NCBI GenBank assembly: GCA_900555985.1 | Contig: USNF01000025.1 | Coordinates: 1 to 12,349, forward strand | Direction: 5' to 3' | DNA length: 12,349 nt | DNA from: an uncultured Gemella sp. | GTDB lineage: Bacteria > Bacillota > Bacilli > Staphylococcales > Gemellaceae | Shown here: piece by piece, positions 12,178 through 12,349 of the stretch | How the letters are laid out: every line of letters begins with the position of its first letter | Numbering within the stretch: position 1 is the first letter of the stretch | Program-made: the position numbers and the translations under genes | Notes under the pieces: model-generated | What the model was told of the DNA's origin: nothing | Databases searched by the model: none | The model's input: the letters and a program-made list of their open reading frames with translations, nothing else

Positions 12178-12206
12178 ATTATACGATAAAACCTTACTTT
12201 TTTCAA
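12178..12206 (-). promoter_or_regulatory. Promoter of the ylxM-ffh operon
   Basis: On the minus strand TTGAAA (-35, 12201-12206) and TATAAT (-10, 12178-12183) are separated by exactly 17 bases. The transcript would begin about 35 bases before the ylxM GTG. It is the only strong promoter I see for the long minus-strand block. Confidence 0.85.
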
Positions 12207-12249
12207 TCTTTTGCCCCTTAATACGTGCGGTTTAATAGCATTACAAAAG

Positions 12250-12289
12250 TAATTAACAAATAAAAAAAAGATAAATTAATTGTTAATTA
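12250..12289. repeat. Inverted repeat upstream of the ylxM promoter
   Basis: TAATTAACAA (12250-12259) and TTGTTAATTA (12280-12289) are perfect 10-bp inverted repeats flanking a 20-base A-rich loop that includes an A8 run. Composition is nearly all A/T, so it may be chance; it could also be an old terminator of a gene beyond the window. Confidence 0.3.
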
Positions 12290-12300
12290 TAATTTTGATA

Positions 12301-12349
12301 TGTACCCCTTTTACTGGACAAACCGGTGAAAGGGGTATTATTATGCATT
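12301..12349 (+). mobile_element. Possible left end of an insertion sequence (IS3/IS150-like)
   Basis: The sequence changes abruptly from A/T-rich DNA to TGTACCCC followed by a GC-richer hairpin: 12303-12317 pairs with 12323-12337 over 15 positions (two G-T wobbles) with loop ACAAA. The right arm contains AAAGGGG, 7 bases before an ATG at 12343-12345 that runs off the window. A TG terminus, CCCC and TGGACA close to the end, and a coding start about 40 bases inside recall left ends of IS3/IS150-type elements. This is from memory of such ends; the transposase itself is not in the window. It may instead be the leader of an ordinary + strand gene. Confidence 0.35.

Noticed and set aside
1..12349. 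CRISPR arrays, tRNA, rRNA genes or riboswitches
   Set aside because: No regularly spaced repeats, cloverleaf or conserved rRNA sequence was seen, and no leader with a recognisable riboswitch core.

Overview
The window looks like chromosomal DNA from a low-GC Gram-positive coccus or bacillus (Firmicutes/Bacillota). It is strongly A+T-rich, has AGGAGG-type ribosome binding sites and TTGnnn-17-TATAAT promoters, and carries a conserved Firmicutes housekeeping set: ylxM-ffh, ybeY-era-recO, murI-rdgB and fer. Gene content and composition make me think of Gemella or a close relative. That is inference from memory, not a database match.

Layout. Bases 1-54 are the last codons of rpmB (ribosomal protein L28, + strand), followed by a clean intrinsic terminator. 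A very A+T-rich stretch of about 650 bp has no convincing gene and ends in a strong promoter for a 348-residue tyrosine recombinase (+). This recombinase resembles streptococcal/lactococcal XerS, the single-recombinase chromosome-dimer resolvase. Its terminator is a perfect 22-bp hairpin shared with the convergent grpB-like gene. From there to about 12.2 kb every gene is on the - strand: a UPF0157/GrpB-fold gene, pgsA with its own promoter and terminator, and a long set of closely packed genes.

In transcription order, right to left, the packed set is ylxM, ffh, trmL, a 78-bp gap, ybeY, era, recO, murI, rdgB, fer, an ftsK/spoIIIE-family translocase, and an exported coiled-coil protein of unknown function, ending in a terminator near 3.1 kb. 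Many of these genes overlap or lie a few bases apart, so translational coupling is likely. Functions cover co-translational membrane targeting (YlxM, Ffh), tRNA/rRNA maturation (TrmL, YbeY, Era), recombination repair (RecO), wall precursor supply (MurI), nucleotide-pool cleaning (RdgB), electron transfer (Fer) and chromosome segregation (FtsK).

The right edge (about 12301-12349) holds a strong hairpin beginning TGTACCCC, followed by a ribosome binding site and an ATG. It may be the left end of an insertion sequence, but the evidence is limited.

The most interesting signal is at 1808-1835. The core of the hairpin just after the recombinase gene has the 11-6-11 layout of a Xer recombination (dif) site. 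Its right arm, TTATGTAAACT, is identical, as I recall it, to the XerD arm of Bacillus/Staphylococcus dif, and the left arm is its exact inverse. It lies next to the recombinase gene, about 2 kb from an FtsK gene, at the point where coding strand flips from + to -, as expected where two replichores converge. It may equally be only a bidirectional terminator.
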